The notes: generated from the letters alone by a model not told the origin. A stretch of 64,000 bases of DNA from Treponema_C sp050937815 (GCF_050937815.1 NZ_JACDIJ010000002.1:1-64000), one strand, 5' to 3'. Numbered from the stretch's first letter, positions 40,663 to 50,466 are shown. A program made the numbers and translations.

Positions 40663-43110
40663 CTATTCTTCGTCTTTTTCGACGCGGTCTACACCGATAA
40701 CAAAGTCGGGGGCGTCTATTTTAAGAATGCACACACCCTGACTGGTGCGCCCCTGCCTGCTTATCGCCGAAGCTTCAAGCTTGAGGGTTTTTCCCTGACT
40801 GGTAATGCACATTACTTCATCGCTGTCGGCCGCCGCAATAACGCCGACCACTTCGCCGGTTTTATCCGTTACGTTGTAGCCGATTTGCCCCTGAGTACCG
40901 CGCGAGTGCACCGAAAACTGATCGAAGTCGACGCGTTTTCCGTAGCCGGATTCGGTAATTAAAAGCATATTCGCATTTGTATCTACGCGGACGGCGGCGG
41001 TTAACTCGTCCCCGACTGCAAGCTTTAAGCCGGAAACGCCGCGCGAAGAACGTCCCATCGGACGAACCGAAGTTTCGGTTATGCGCAATACTTTTCCGCG
41101 GCGGGAAGCAAGAGCCAAATCGTCGCTTCCGCCGGTAAGAATCGCCGAAACGATTTTATCTCCGGCATCAAGGTTGATTGCGATAATGCCGCGCGTTTTT
41201 GCGTTTTTAAAATCGGCGGTTTTAACCTTTTTAATAACGCCGTTTGCGGTCGCCATAAACAAGTGGTGTTCTTCGCTGAATTCGCGAAGCGATACGACGG
41301 TTGCGATTTCTTCGTTCGCTCCGATCGATAAAAGGCTTTTTATATGGGCGCCGCGGGATGCTCGGCCGGCTTCGGGAATTTCGTGAACCTTAATCCAATA
41401 GGCTTTTCCCTCTGTCGAAATAAAGACAATGTAGTCGTGGGTCGACGCGACAAAAAGCTGTTTTATGTAATCATCTTCAACAAGTTTCGCGCTGTTCGAG
41501 CCCTTGCCGCCCTTACCCTGATTTTTATAGGCGGTAACGGGAACGCTTTTTATATAGCCCAAGCGCGAAATAAGTATGACCATATCTTCTTCTTTGATAA
41601 GGTCTTCAATATTGATTTCTTCAACCTCGTCCGCCACAATCGTCGTCTTTCTGTCGTCTCCGAATTTTTCCGCCAATTCGAGGGTTTCGGTTTTTACCAG
41701 CTGCAAAATCTTTTCCGGGTGTGCAAGAAGGTCCTTGCATTTTTCTATAAAGATTTCAAGTTCTTCCAACTCTTTTTTAAGGGTTTCGATTTCGAGGCTC
41801 GTCAAGCGCTTAAGCTGCATATCGACAATAGCCTGAGCCTGTACTTCGTCGAACGAAAAGCGCTCCATAAGGCCGTTTTTTGCCGTTTGCGTATCGCGCG
41901 AAGAACGGATGATTTTTATCACTTCGTCGATGTTGTCGATGGCGACAATGAGGGCGCGCAAAATGTGTGCCCGCTCTTCGGCTTTGCGTAAATCAAAGCG
42001 GATACGCCGCGTTACAACTTCGTTGCGGTGTTCTACAAAATAGTGAATTAAAGACTTTAAAGTTAAAACTTCCGGGCGGCCTTTTACAAGGGCAAGGTTG
42101 TTTACGCTGAACGATGACTGCAATGCGGTTTTTGAAAAAAGCTGATTTAAAACAACCTTTGCAATCGCTCCGCGTTTAAGCTCGATAACAATGCGCAGTC
42201 CCGCCCTGTCCGAGCTTTCATCGTTAATGGCGGCAATGCCGTCGATAACTTTTTCGCGGGCAAGAGCTCCTATGCGCTCACATAAAACGGTTGTATTTAC
42301 CTGATAGGGTACTTCGGTAAAGACAATGCTTTCGCGCCCTTTTTTATCGACTTCAATCGTAAAGCGCCCGCGGACAATTACCCTGCCCTTTCCGGTTTTA
42401 AAAGCCTGTTTAATACCTTTGCGGCCGTAAATGACGCCGCCGGTGGGAAAATCGGGGCCGGCCATAAATTTGGTAAGCTCGTCTATCGTTATTTCAGGAT
42501 TGTCTATATAGGCTGCAACGGCGGCGGCGATTTCGCGCAAATTGTGAGGCGGCATATTCGTCGCCATACCGACTGCAATACCGCTTGAACCGTTGGCAAG
42601 CAAAAAGGGAAACTTTGCGGGTAAAACGGTCGGCTCGACGGTGGATTCGTCAAAGTTCGGAATAAAATCGACGGTTTCTTTTTTTATATCCTCGACCATC
42701 GTTTCGGCGATTTTCGCCATCTTCGCTTCGGTGTAGCGGTATGCCGCCGCAGGGTCCCCGCCGATGGTACCGAAGTTTCCCTGAGGATGGATTACCGGAT
42801 AGCGGAGCGAAAAATCCTGCCCCAAGCGGACGAGGGCGTCGTACACGGACGCGTCTCCGTGCGGGTGATAACTTCCCAGCACATCACCGACAATTTTCGC
42901 GCACTTGCGCGTCGGTCCGGAATAACGCAAACTCCTTTCTTCCATAGAGTACAAAATGCGCCGGTGAACGGGCTTTAATCCGTCGCGTACATCGGGCAGG
43001 GCGCGGCTTACGATAACGGACATCGAATAATCTATGTACGCCCGTTTCATTTCGGTTTCTATGGGAACCGGTATTAAAATACCGCCTTCCGGAGTTTTTA
43101 ATTCTTCCAT
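40663..43110 (-). CDS. gyrA: DNA gyrase subunit A
   Basis: An 815-residue subunit that cuts and rejoins DNA. The catalytic Tyr is in AAAYRYTEAKM (about residue 122), with the breakage-reunion core to about residue 500 and the six-bladed C-terminal wrapping domain after it. The GyrA box reads QGKGGKG, supporting gyrase rather than topoisomerase IV. The quinolone-determining region reads HPHGDASVYD, with Ala where E. coli has Ser83. AGGAAC precedes the ATG. It lies downstream of gyrB. Confidence 0.97.
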   Translation of the reverse strand: MEELKTPEGGILIPVPIETEMKRAYIDYSMSVIVSRALPDVRDGLKPVHRRILYSMEERSLRYSGPTRKCAKIVGDVLGSYHPHGDASVYDALVRLGQDFSLRYPVIHPQGNFGTIGGDPAAAYRYTEAKMAKIAETMVEDIKKETVDFIPNFDESTVEPTVLPAKFPFLLANGSSGIAVGMATNMPPHNLREIAAAVAAYIDNPEITIDELTKFMAGPDFPTGGVIYGRKGIKQAFKTGKGRVIVRGRFTIEVDKKGRESIVFTEVPYQVNTTVLCERIGALAREKVIDGIAAINDESSDRAGLRIVIELKRGAIAKVVLNQLFSKTALQSSFSVNNLALVKGRPEVLTLKSLIHYFVEHRNEVVTRRIRFDLRKAEERAHILRALIVAIDNIDEVIKIIRSSRDTQTAKNGLMERFSFDEVQAQAIVDMQLKRLTSLEIETLKKELEELEIFIEKCKDLLAHPEKILQLVKTETLELAEKFGDDRKTTIVADEVEEINIEDLIKEEDMVILISRLGYIKSVPVTAYKNQGKGGKGSNSAKLVEDDYIKQLFVASTHDYIVFISTEGKAYWIKVHEIPEAGRASRGAHIKSLLSIGANEEIATVVSLREFSEEHHLFMATANGVIKKVKTADFKNAKTRGIIAINLDAGDKIVSAILTGGSDDLALASRRGKVLRITETSVRPMGRSSRGVSGLKLAVGDELTAAVRVDTNANMLLITESGYGKRVDFDQFSVHSRGTQGQIGYNVTDKTGEVVGVIAAADSDEVMCITSQGKTLKLEASAISRQGRTSQGVCILKIDAPDFVIGVDRVEKDEE

Positions 43111-43173
43111 TGTTCCTGTGTTTCCTTATTTAATGCGGTACGGACTCTTAACCGAAGATTTCGGACAGTTTCA

Positions 43174-45090
43174 TTATACGTCCAAATTCGCGTACACGGC
43201 ATTTTCTTCTATAAACTTTCGGCGCGGCTCGACTTCTTCTCCCATAAGGGTGCTGAATATACGGTCGGCTTCAACCGCATCGGGAAGCGTTACCCGCATC
43301 ATTTTGCGCCGTGCCGGATCCATTGTGGTTTCCCATAATTGGGTTCCGTCCATTTCACCCAAACCCTTATAGCGCTGTACGCTGATTTTTTCCGTATCGC
43401 GCCCTATTTCGGCAAAAACCTTATCGCGTTCGGCATCGTCGTACACATACCACTCTTTTTTATTAAACATGATTTTATACAGGGGCGGCATGGCAAGATA
43501 GACAAATCCCTTTTCTATCAATTCCGGCATATAGCGGAAAAAGAAGGTCAACAAAAGGGTGCGTATATGGGAGCCGTCAACGTCGGCGTCTGCCATAATG
43601 ATTATTTTATGATAGCGTATTTTATCGATATTAAAATCTTTGCCGATTCCCGTTCCCAAAGAAGCGATAACCGGCTGTAATTTTTCGTTGTTTATAACCT
43701 TGTCCAATCTTGTGCGCTCGACGTTCAGCATTTTTCCCCACAGGGGTAAAATAGCCTGCGTTTTACTGTCGCGGCCCTTTTTAGCCGAACCGCCGGCCGA
43801 GTCTCCTTCCACTATGTACACTTCGCATTTTGAAGGGTCTTTTAGAGAGCAGTCGGCAAGCTTTCCGGGAAGCCCGAAGCTGTCCAAAGAACTTTTGCGT
43901 CTGGTTGCTTCCTTTGCTTTGCGGGCGGCAATACGGGCGGCCGCTTCGGACACGCATTTTTCCAAAATAAGGTCTATAACCTTGGGATTTTGCTCAAAAA
44001 AGAGGGTAAGATGTTCGTTTACCAAAGAGTCGACGATGCCGCGCACTTCCGTATTGCCGAGTTTTGTCTTTGTTTGTCCTTCAAACTGGGGTTCGGGCAC
44101 CTTTACCGACAATACGGCGGTAAGGCCTGCACGGACGTCTTCTCCCATCAGTTTTTCTTCTTTGTCGAGTTTTTTCAAAAGTTTTGCGTTGTTTTTTAAA
44201 AACTCGTTCATCACCTTGGTAAGGGCTGATTTTAAGCCTTCCAAGTGAGTGCCGCCTTCTTTGGTGTTTATGTCGTTTACAAAGCTTAAAATATTTTCGT
44301 TATAGCCGTCGTTGTATTGAATCGCCGTTTCAACAAGGATGTCGTCGCGGCTTCCTTCTATAAAGACGGGAGCGGACGGGATAACGCCCTTTCCCTCGTT
44401 CAAATACGAAACAAACTGCTTTATGCCGCCGTCAAACTGATAGACAACTTCTTTCGGCGTTGTAAGCCTCTCGTCGCGGAATACAATCGTTATATTGGAA
44501 TTCAAAAAGGCAAGTTCGCGCAAACGTGTTGCCAACACTTCAAAGCTGTGGGTAGTTGTTTCGGTAAAAACCTGCGGGTCTGCCTTCCAGCGGATAGTCG
44601 TTCCGCGCCTGTCGCTTGTACCGATTTCTTTTACCTGTCCTAAAGATTTTCCGGCGGCGAATTTTTGGTAGTATTTTTTGCCTTCTTTTTCGACATAGGC
44701 TTCAAGCCATACCGAAAGAGCGTTTACGCAGGACACTCCTACGCCGTGCAAACCGCCTGAAACCTTGTACGAGCCCTTGTCGAATTTACCGCCTGCATGA
44801 AGACGGGTTAATACCAATTCCAGTGCGCTGATACCCTCGGTGGGGTGAATATCGACCGGAATACCGCGTCCGTTATCTTCAACGCGCACAATATCGTCCG
44901 GTTCGAGAACTATTGTAATGCGGTCGCATTGGCCGGCCATCGCTTCGTCTATGGAGTTATCCACAACTTCATACACCAAGTGATGCAGTCCGTCCGGACC
45001 GGTAGAACCAATGTACATACCCGGTCTTTTTCGAACCGCTTCAAGACCCTTTAAAACTTGAATATTTTGAGCCGAATAGCTTGCACTCAT
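43174..45090 (-). CDS. gyrB: DNA gyrase subunit B
   Basis: A 638-residue ATPase subunit. The GHKL ATP-binding motifs (EVVDNSIDEAMAG, VEDNGRGIPVD, GLHGVGVSCVNAL) are at the N-terminus and the TOPRIM motifs (YIVEGDSAGGSAKKGRDSKT, IIMADADVDGSHIRTLLL) in the second half. At the position of E. coli Lys447 the sequence has Trp (LPLWGKMLNVE). AAGGA precedes the ATG. Its promoter overlaps that of dnaA on the other strand. Confidence 0.97.
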   Translation of the reverse strand: MSASYSAQNIQVLKGLEAVRKRPGMYIGSTGPDGLHHLVYEVVDNSIDEAMAGQCDRITIVLEPDDIVRVEDNGRGIPVDIHPTEGISALELVLTRLHAGGKFDKGSYKVSGGLHGVGVSCVNALSVWLEAYVEKEGKKYYQKFAAGKSLGQVKEIGTSDRRGTTIRWKADPQVFTETTTHSFEVLATRLRELAFLNSNITIVFRDERLTTPKEVVYQFDGGIKQFVSYLNEGKGVIPSAPVFIEGSRDDILVETAIQYNDGYNENILSFVNDINTKEGGTHLEGLKSALTKVMNEFLKNNAKLLKKLDKEEKLMGEDVRAGLTAVLSVKVPEPQFEGQTKTKLGNTEVRGIVDSLVNEHLTLFFEQNPKVIDLILEKCVSEAAARIAARKAKEATRRKSSLDSFGLPGKLADCSLKDPSKCEVYIVEGDSAGGSAKKGRDSKTQAILPLWGKMLNVERTRLDKVINNEKLQPVIASLGTGIGKDFNIDKIRYHKIIIMADADVDGSHIRTLLLTFFFRYMPELIEKGFVYLAMPPLYKIMFNKKEWYVYDDAERDKVFAEIGRDTEKISVQRYKGLGEMDGTQLWETTMDPARRKMMRVTLPDAVEADRIFSTLMGEEVEPRRKFIEENAVYANLDV

Positions 45091-45129
45091 GAAAAATCCT
45101 TAAAAACAGGTATAAATATGTTTTTTTTT

Positions 45130-45158
45130 ATTATAGCCGTATTGCGTAAAAAAGTAAA
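45130..45158 (-). promoter_or_regulatory. gyrB promoter
   Basis: TTTACT, 17 bases, perfect TATAAT on the minus strand, giving a leader of roughly 35 bases. It interleaves with the dnaA promoter. Confidence 0.65.
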
Positions 45159-45171
45159 GGCGGGTTATAAT
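45142..45171 (+). promoter_or_regulatory. dnaA promoter (leaderless type)
   Basis: TTGCGT, 18 bases, perfect TATAAT, then eight bases to ATG 45180, with no ribosome site between. Same hexamers as the macro-domain promoter at 2841-2870. Confidence 0.7.
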
Positions 45172-45179
45172 ATCTTGCT

Positions 45180-46598
45180 ATGGCTGCGTGGGATTATTCC
45201 GATTTTTGGAAAGAAGCCGTTATACAAATACGGGAAGAATTAAGCATAAATAAACGGTCTCAGGAATTCGACATGTGGTTTTCTCCGGTCGAATACGTAA
45301 ATTCAAAAGAATCGGTTATAATAGTTTCCTGCCCGTCAAAATTTTTACAGGATAACTTTATTTCAAGAGGATATGCCTCCTTAGTTCAAAAAAAATTACA
45401 TGAATTATCGGCAAAATCGCTTTCGCTTGAATTCATTATAAAAGCACCGGTTTTTTCTTCCGAAAAAGAAAAAAAACCGAAAGAAGTATCCGCTCAACGC
45501 CAAAAAAATCAAAATGAAAGCAATGACGGTCAAAAAATCAAAAAGCATCCCGATTTAAGAGAAGACTATACTTTTGATACCTTTGTTATGGGAGAAAACA
45601 ATTCTTTTGCATATAATGCAGCCGTCGTTATTTCAAAAAATCCGGGACGCGCATATAATCCCGTTTTAATTTACGGCGGCGTCGGTTTGGGAAAAACCCA
45701 CTTAATTCAAGCTATAGGAAACGCAATGCATAATGCAGGCGCTTCAAAAGTTATTTATATTACGGCGGAAAATTTTACAAACGAATTCATTCAATCTTTA
45801 AACGATAAAACTACACAAAAATTTAAAAATAAATACCGTTCCGCCGATGTTTTGCTTATAGACGATATTCACTTTTTACAAAATAAAGAAGGTACGCAAG
45901 AAGAACTTTTTTATACCTTCGACACTTTGTATAATTCTTACAGACAAATTGTTTTTACCTGCGACCGTCCCATATCGGAACTTAAAAATCTTACGGAACG
46001 TTTACGTTCTCGCTTTGAACGGGGTTTAAACGTCGACTTGCAGCCTCCTAAATACGAAACACGCCGTGCAATTTTGGAAAAAAAACTTGAGCATATACGC
46101 ACGGTTATGAGCGAAAAAGTTATTTCTCTTATACCGAACGAGGTAATAGATTTAATTGCAAAAAATGTAGAAACAAATGTCCGCGATTTGGAATCCTGTC
46201 TTACAAAGATTATCGCTTATGCGGAATTGGTTCAAAGCGAAATAACCTTGGAAATAGCACAACAGCAGCTTCGCGACAAATTTTCCGCAGCACAACCGGG
46301 CAATATAGGTATAGATATTATACAACGTGTTGTCGCCGACGATTTTAATATTTCTCTTTCGGATATAAAAGGAAAAAAACGCACAAAAAACGTTACCCTT
46401 CCCAGACAAATAGCTATGTATATAGCTCAAGAAATAACCGAATTTTCCACTACGGAATTGGGAATAGAATTCGGCGGACGCGATCATACAACCGTTATGT
46501 ACTCTTGTCAAAAAATACGCGACGCTATTTTAACCGATTCGAAACTCGATTCAAAAATTCAATATCTTATAAAAAATGTAAAAGATTATAAAAAATAA
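45180..46598 (+). CDS. dnaA: Chromosomal replication initiator DnaA
   Basis: A 472-residue AAA+ initiator. Domain I begins MAAWDYSDFWKEAV. A charged linker (about 95-125) leads to the AAA+ core with Walker A GGVGLGKTHL and Walker B LLIDDIHFL, and domain IV carries the DnaA-box-binding GGRDHTTVMYSCQKIRD near the C-terminus. It binds the boxes in the following intergenic region. The mRNA is predicted to be leaderless. Confidence 0.98.
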   Translation: MAAWDYSDFWKEAVIQIREELSINKRSQEFDMWFSPVEYVNSKESVIIVSCPSKFLQDNFISRGYASLVQKKLHELSAKSLSLEFIIKAPVFSSEKEKKPKEVSAQRQKNQNESNDGQKIKKHPDLREDYTFDTFVMGENNSFAYNAAVVISKNPGRAYNPVLIYGGVGLGKTHLIQAIGNAMHNAGASKVIYITAENFTNEFIQSLNDKTTQKFKNKYRSADVLLIDDIHFLQNKEGTQEELFYTFDTLYNSYRQIVFTCDRPISELKNLTERLRSRFERGLNVDLQPPKYETRRAILEKKLEHIRTVMSEKVISLIPNEVIDLIAKNVETNVRDLESCLTKIIAYAELVQSEITLEIAQQQLRDKFSAAQPGNIGIDIIQRVVADDFNISLSDIKGKKRTKNVTLPRQIAMYIAQEITEFSTTELGIEFGGRDHTTVMYSCQKIRDAILTDSKLDSKIQYLIKNVKDYKK

Positions 46599-46814
46599 GA
46601 TACACAAGTTGTGGAAAATATGCTATTATATTGTTAATAAACGGGGATAAAACCGTAAAACGGTTAATATGTGGATAATTTTGTAAAGAAAAAGGCATTT
46701 TATTAAACGCCTAAATTCTTATAAAAGAAATAAATAAAATAAATATCCACTTTTACACAGGCCCTATTACTATTATTGCTATTATATATTAATATAATGG
46801 TAAACGGAGGATAT
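46599..46814. other. Replication origin oriC (dnaA-dnaN intergenic)
   Basis: DnaA boxes fitting TTWTNCACA lie at 46610-46618 (minus), 46670-46678 (minus, perfect TTATCCACA) and 46751-46759 (plus, TTTTACACA). Right after the last comes a short GC cluster (GGCCC), then seven consecutive DnaA-trios at 46764-46784 (3'-GAT-AAT-GAT-AAT-AAC-GAT-AAT on the bottom strand) and an AT-rich stretch to 46798. This order matches the basal unwinding element described in Bacillus subtilis. Confidence 0.85.
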
Positions 46815-47918
46815 ATGAAATTCACATTCGACAGAGATGCGGTTCTTAAAGAAATAGGCATTGCACAAGAAATCATCTCTACAAAAAACGCCCTTTCCAT
46901 ACTTTCAAACGTTTTATTTATAGCCGAACATAATTCTTTAACCATAAAGGCAACGGATATAAAAGTTAATTTCGAAACGAAAATTCCCGTTGAAGTGGAA
47001 GAAGAAGGAACAACTACCGTTTTTTGTGACAAATTCATAAGCATTTTAAATACCTTGCCTTCCGGCGATGTGGAATTTTCACAAAAAGACATAAACGTCG
47101 TTATTAAGCCGATAACAAAAAAAGTGCGTTTTCAGCTTAAAAGTATGGCAAGCGATAAATTTCCCGAATTTTCCTCCGAGCAAAATATCCCATGGTTTGA
47201 AGTTCCGGCTGCCGAATTTAAAAATATGATTACTCAAACGATTTTTGCCGTTTCGGATGATGAAACACGTTATTTTATGAACGGTGTATATTTTGAAAAA
47301 AAAGAGGAAAACCTTATTATGGTTGCAACGGACGGACGCCGCCTTGCTTATGTGTCAAAACCTCTTTGTGCAGGTGTTGCCGATTTTGAAAGCGCAATCG
47401 TACCTCCCAAGGTATTAAATATTATACTCAAACGTCTTTCATCCGAAGGAAATCTTTTTGTAGCCATTGTAAATAAAATGATTTATTTTAAATTCGGCAA
47501 TTACAGTTTTTCTTCGGTTTTAATTGACGGTCAGTTTCCCAATTATCAGCGTGTTATTCCCGAAACGCAGGAAAAACATTTTCAAATACACCGCAGAGAT
47601 TTGCTTGACGCTCTTAAACGTGTGGGACTTTTGGTTGAACAAAAATCGCGCCGTGTATATTTCGATTTGAATGAAGGAATGTTAACTATAACCGCACAGG
47701 AATCGGAAATAGGAACGGCAAAAGAAGAACTTCCCTGCCGTTATGCCGGAGAACAAATCACAATTGCGCTTAATTATCTGTATGTAGAAGAACCTATGAA
47801 GGTAATAGATACCGAATACATAACATTTGAATTTACCGAATACATGAAAGCCATTACAATGAAGCCGGAACCGGCACAGGATTTTTTCCACATTATTATG
47901 CCTATGCAAATGGAGTAA
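46815..47918 (+). CDS. dnaN: DNA polymerase III beta sliding clamp
   Basis: A 367-residue ring-forming clamp that tethers the polymerase. It starts MKFTFDRDAVLKEIGIAQEI, with three clamp folds along its length and the C-terminal hydrophobic pocket end (YMKAITMKPEPAQDFFHIIM, PMQME). ATG 46815 is selected because GGAGG lies four bases upstream; an earlier ATG at 46776 lies in the AT-rich unwinding region. Confidence 0.97.
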   Translation: MKFTFDRDAVLKEIGIAQEIISTKNALSILSNVLFIAEHNSLTIKATDIKVNFETKIPVEVEEEGTTTVFCDKFISILNTLPSGDVEFSQKDINVVIKPITKKVRFQLKSMASDKFPEFSSEQNIPWFEVPAAEFKNMITQTIFAVSDDETRYFMNGVYFEKKEENLIMVATDGRRLAYVSKPLCAGVADFESAIVPPKVLNIILKRLSSEGNLFVAIVNKMIYFKFGNYSFSSVLIDGQFPNYQRVIPETQEKHFQIHRRDLLDALKRVGLLVEQKSRRVYFDLNEGMLTITAQESEIGTAKEELPCRYAGEQITIALNYLYVEEPMKVIDTEYITFEFTEYMKAITMKPEPAQDFFHIIMPMQME

Positions 47919-47922
47919 TCGG

Positions 47923-49023
47923 GTGCCTTTTTTATCGGTTTCTCCGATTAATTTTCGTAACTTAAAAAACAATCATATAGACTGCTCGGCGCCTGAAGTT
48001 TTTTTTGTCGGAGAAAACGGACAAGGAAAAACGAATATTTTAGAAACCTTGTATATAATTTCTTACGGATCTTCTTTTCGTACAAAGAGCGACAATGAAA
48101 TTATAAAAGAAGGTGAAAATTTTTATTCTATACGCGGATTTTACCGTGATGAAAGCGGAAAAGCCGACACCGTAAGTATTCAATATGAGCAAAATAAAAA
48201 AAAGATACTTAAAAACGCCAAAGTTTTAACGGATAGAAAAGATTTAATACAAACAATTCCCTGTGTTCTTTTTTGTCATGATGATTTATCTTTTGCCGTC
48301 GGAGAACCGGAACGGCGGCGCTTTTTTATAGATCAATCTTTGTCGATGTACGATATTTTGTATGTCGATATTTTAAGAAAATATAAAAGAGTTTTAAAAA
48401 GCCGCAATGCGATTTTACGTGACGAAAAAGCAGCGGGAAATGCCGGTATGCGTGCCGATATGCTTGATGTTTTCGATACCGAACTTGCCGCACACGGACG
48501 TGAAATGGTACAAAAAAGACGCAGCGTCATACATAATTTTAATCGTGTTTTTACTCCCTTGTATGAAGATGTAACCGGTATAAAAAACGTTTCGCTTGCG
48601 TATGATTCGGCATGGAAAGAAAAAAAGCAGGAAGAAATACTTTGTTTTTTAAGAGAAAAACGGGAACGCGATATAATTATGAAAACGACCTTAAGCGGGC
48701 CGCATAGGGACAGTATCTATTTTACACGCTATTCCGAACCCTTTGTTCCTACCGCATCTACAGGACAAAGACGTCTTGCGGCAATTTTACTGCGCGTTTG
48801 TCAAGCCGTTTTATATACGCAAATATGCGCAAAAAAACCCGTTTTGCTTATGGATGACGTGCTTTTGGAATTGGATCCTGCAAAACGTGAAAAAATAACG
48901 GCTTTACTTCCCGCTTATGATCAGCTTTTTTGTACCTTTTTACCGGAAGAACCCTACAGCCGTTATATGAAAAGCGGAACCAAGGTGTATGAAGTCCGCG
49001 AAGGGCAAGTGTATGAGCAATGA
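47923..49023 (+). CDS. recF: DNA recombination/repair protein RecF
   Basis: A 366-residue SMC-like ATPase that loads RecA at gaps with RecO and RecR. Walker A is FVGENGQGKTNILE; the signature LSGPHRDSIYF and Walker B PVLLMDDVLLELD are present. It starts with GTG, with GGAG upstream, four bases after dnaN. It overlaps the DUF721 gene by 11 bases. Confidence 0.96.
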   Translation: MPFLSVSPINFRNLKNNHIDCSAPEVFFVGENGQGKTNILETLYIISYGSSFRTKSDNEIIKEGENFYSIRGFYRDESGKADTVSIQYEQNKKKILKNAKVLTDRKDLIQTIPCVLFCHDDLSFAVGEPERRRFFIDQSLSMYDILYVDILRKYKRVLKSRNAILRDEKAAGNAGMRADMLDVFDTELAAHGREMVQKRRSVIHNFNRVFTPLYEDVTGIKNVSLAYDSAWKEKKQEEILCFLREKRERDIIMKTTLSGPHRDSIYFTRYSEPFVPTASTGQRRLAAILLRVCQAVLYTQICAKKPVLLMDDVLLELDPAKREKITALLPAYDQLFCTFLPEEPYSRYMKSGTKVYEVREGQVYEQ

Positions 49024-49414
49024 AGATTTTTCGGTGCAAAGCGCATCCGATTTGTTAAATACGTTTTTTACCGATGTATTCTCTTGTGCTGCGGGAGAAA
49101 AGGGCGGCTTGGAACGCAGCTGGAATACCGTTTTACAAAAAATACCGAACGACGGGGAAAAACTTGCCGCGCACAGCCGTATCATAGACCTGAAAAACGA
49201 TATACTTTTTTTGGAAACGGACCATTCAGGATGGATTCAGCTGTTCGGCTTATATAAAAAACGCATACTTGCAGCCCTCAAAAAAGAATTTCCCGAGCTT
49301 ACCGTAAACGGTTTTTCTTTTAGTTTAAAAAAAACGGAAAAAAAGACGGGCGGCACATTGCGTAATATTACGGTTGACGAAAAAGAACGCTGGATGGAAG
49401 AACGGGGACTTTAA
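49013..49414 (+). CDS. DUF721 protein (DciA-like)
   Basis: A 133-residue protein. The DUF721 core reads ERSWNTVLQKIPNDGEKLAA HSRIIDLKNDILFLETDHS WIQLFGLYKKRILAALKKEF in sequence. Relatives (DciA) load the replicative helicase in bacteria lacking DnaC/DnaI, and the position after recF near the origin fits. ATG 49013 lies inside recF; coupling is likely. Confidence 0.85.
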   Translation: MSNEDFSVQSASDLLNTFFTDVFSCAAGEKGGLERSWNTVLQKIPNDGEKLAAHSRIIDLKNDILFLETDHSGWIQLFGLYKKRILAALKKEFPELTVNGFSFSLKKTEKKTGGTLRNITVDEKERWMEERGL

Positions 49415-49485
49415 AAAAAGCTGTGCTGAAAAAACATGCCGACGTTAAAGGTTTTCGATAAAATCGTTTTTGAGGAGAATGGAAA

Positions 49486-50466
49486 ATGATAAAAAAAAGA
49501 AGGGTAATTTTATCGGTGTTGTTTGTTTTTTTTGTATCATTTTTTGCTGCAGCGGACAACACGGAAGTATCGGAAAAAAGCCGGGAAGGATTTTTTTATG
49601 TACCCAATACGGGAGAAATGAATTTTTTTATTCAATCTTGGTCTTTTTTAAAAAAGTGGGAAGAAGAACAAGTTTCCGTTTCCGATACACAATTTGCGAA
49701 TATGTATTTTAATCGAATCGGAAAGGATTTTTTTGCGAGTATATTATATGAGAATTTTTTTAGAACGACGGAAAACGAATCCATCAAAAAACAACTGAAA
49801 GCCTATATAGAAAACGAAAAACTTGAAACGGCGTATGCAAAAACGGTTTTAAAAAAACTGAATTCGAGTGCAAAAGTTTTCGAACAGGATGAAAAAAAAC
49901 GCATTCAATATTCATATGAAGACAAAGAGTTCGATGAAAACATAAATCTTTTCGATTTTGTGGAAGTACACCCCTTTGAAGACGAGTTCGGAATGCTTTT
50001 GTTTAAAAACGATTGGGGCGTGCTGACTTATACTCCGGAAGGGGCGGAGAAAAACGAAAAAAGGAAAGACCTTTTTTTGATGTACGGCGGAGGAACCAAT
50101 TCTCTTTCGATTAGGATAAAAGAAGATGAAAATGTTTTAAATGAAGAAGATTTGGAAAAAATCTTTATGAATGATTTTTTTGAAAAAAAATATCCGAATG
50201 CGTGGACCTTTATGGAAATAAACAAAGAAGGCATATTGGAAAATTGCGGAGCGGATCATTATTTTGTAGGCTGGGGAAGAGGCCCCGATATAATTCCGGA
50301 AATAGACTCCGGCACCTTCAATGCCTTTTTATTCAACAAAACGACACAAAAGGTATTTTCAGTCAGTTTTTTTATGAATTTTTCACAAATAAATATGAAT
50401 TACGAAATCAGAGAACGATTATTCGATTATCTGAGATTTTTTACTCTATTTTGTTTTTGCGATTGA
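49486..50466 (+). CDS. Secreted hypothetical protein
   Basis: A 326-residue protein with signal peptide MIKKRRVILSVLFVFFVSFF then AAADN. The mature part starts with YVPNTGEMNFFIQSWSFLKK and is rich in Glu, Asp, Lys and Phe, with no recognised domain. GAGGAGAATGG precedes the ATG. It sits between the replication block and rpmH, where most bacteria have no gene, and looks like a lineage-specific insertion. Confidence 0.65.
   Translation: MIKKRRVILSVLFVFFVSFFAAADNTEVSEKSREGFFYVPNTGEMNFFIQSWSFLKKWEEEQVSVSDTQFANMYFNRIGKDFFASILYENFFRTTENESIKKQLKAYIENEKLETAYAKTVLKKLNSSAKVFEQDEKKRIQYSYEDKEFDENINLFDFVEVHPFEDEFGMLLFKNDWGVLTYTPEGAEKNEKRKDLFLMYGGGTNSLSIRIKEDENVLNEEDLEKIFMNDFFEKKYPNAWTFMEINKEGILENCGADHYFVGWGRGPDIIPEIDSGTFNAFLFNKTTQKVFSVSFFMNFSQINMNYEIRERLFDYLRFFTLFCFCD

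Noticed and set aside
41344..41991. 215-residue plus-strand frame inside gyrA
   Set aside because: Antisense shadow of a highly conserved gene.
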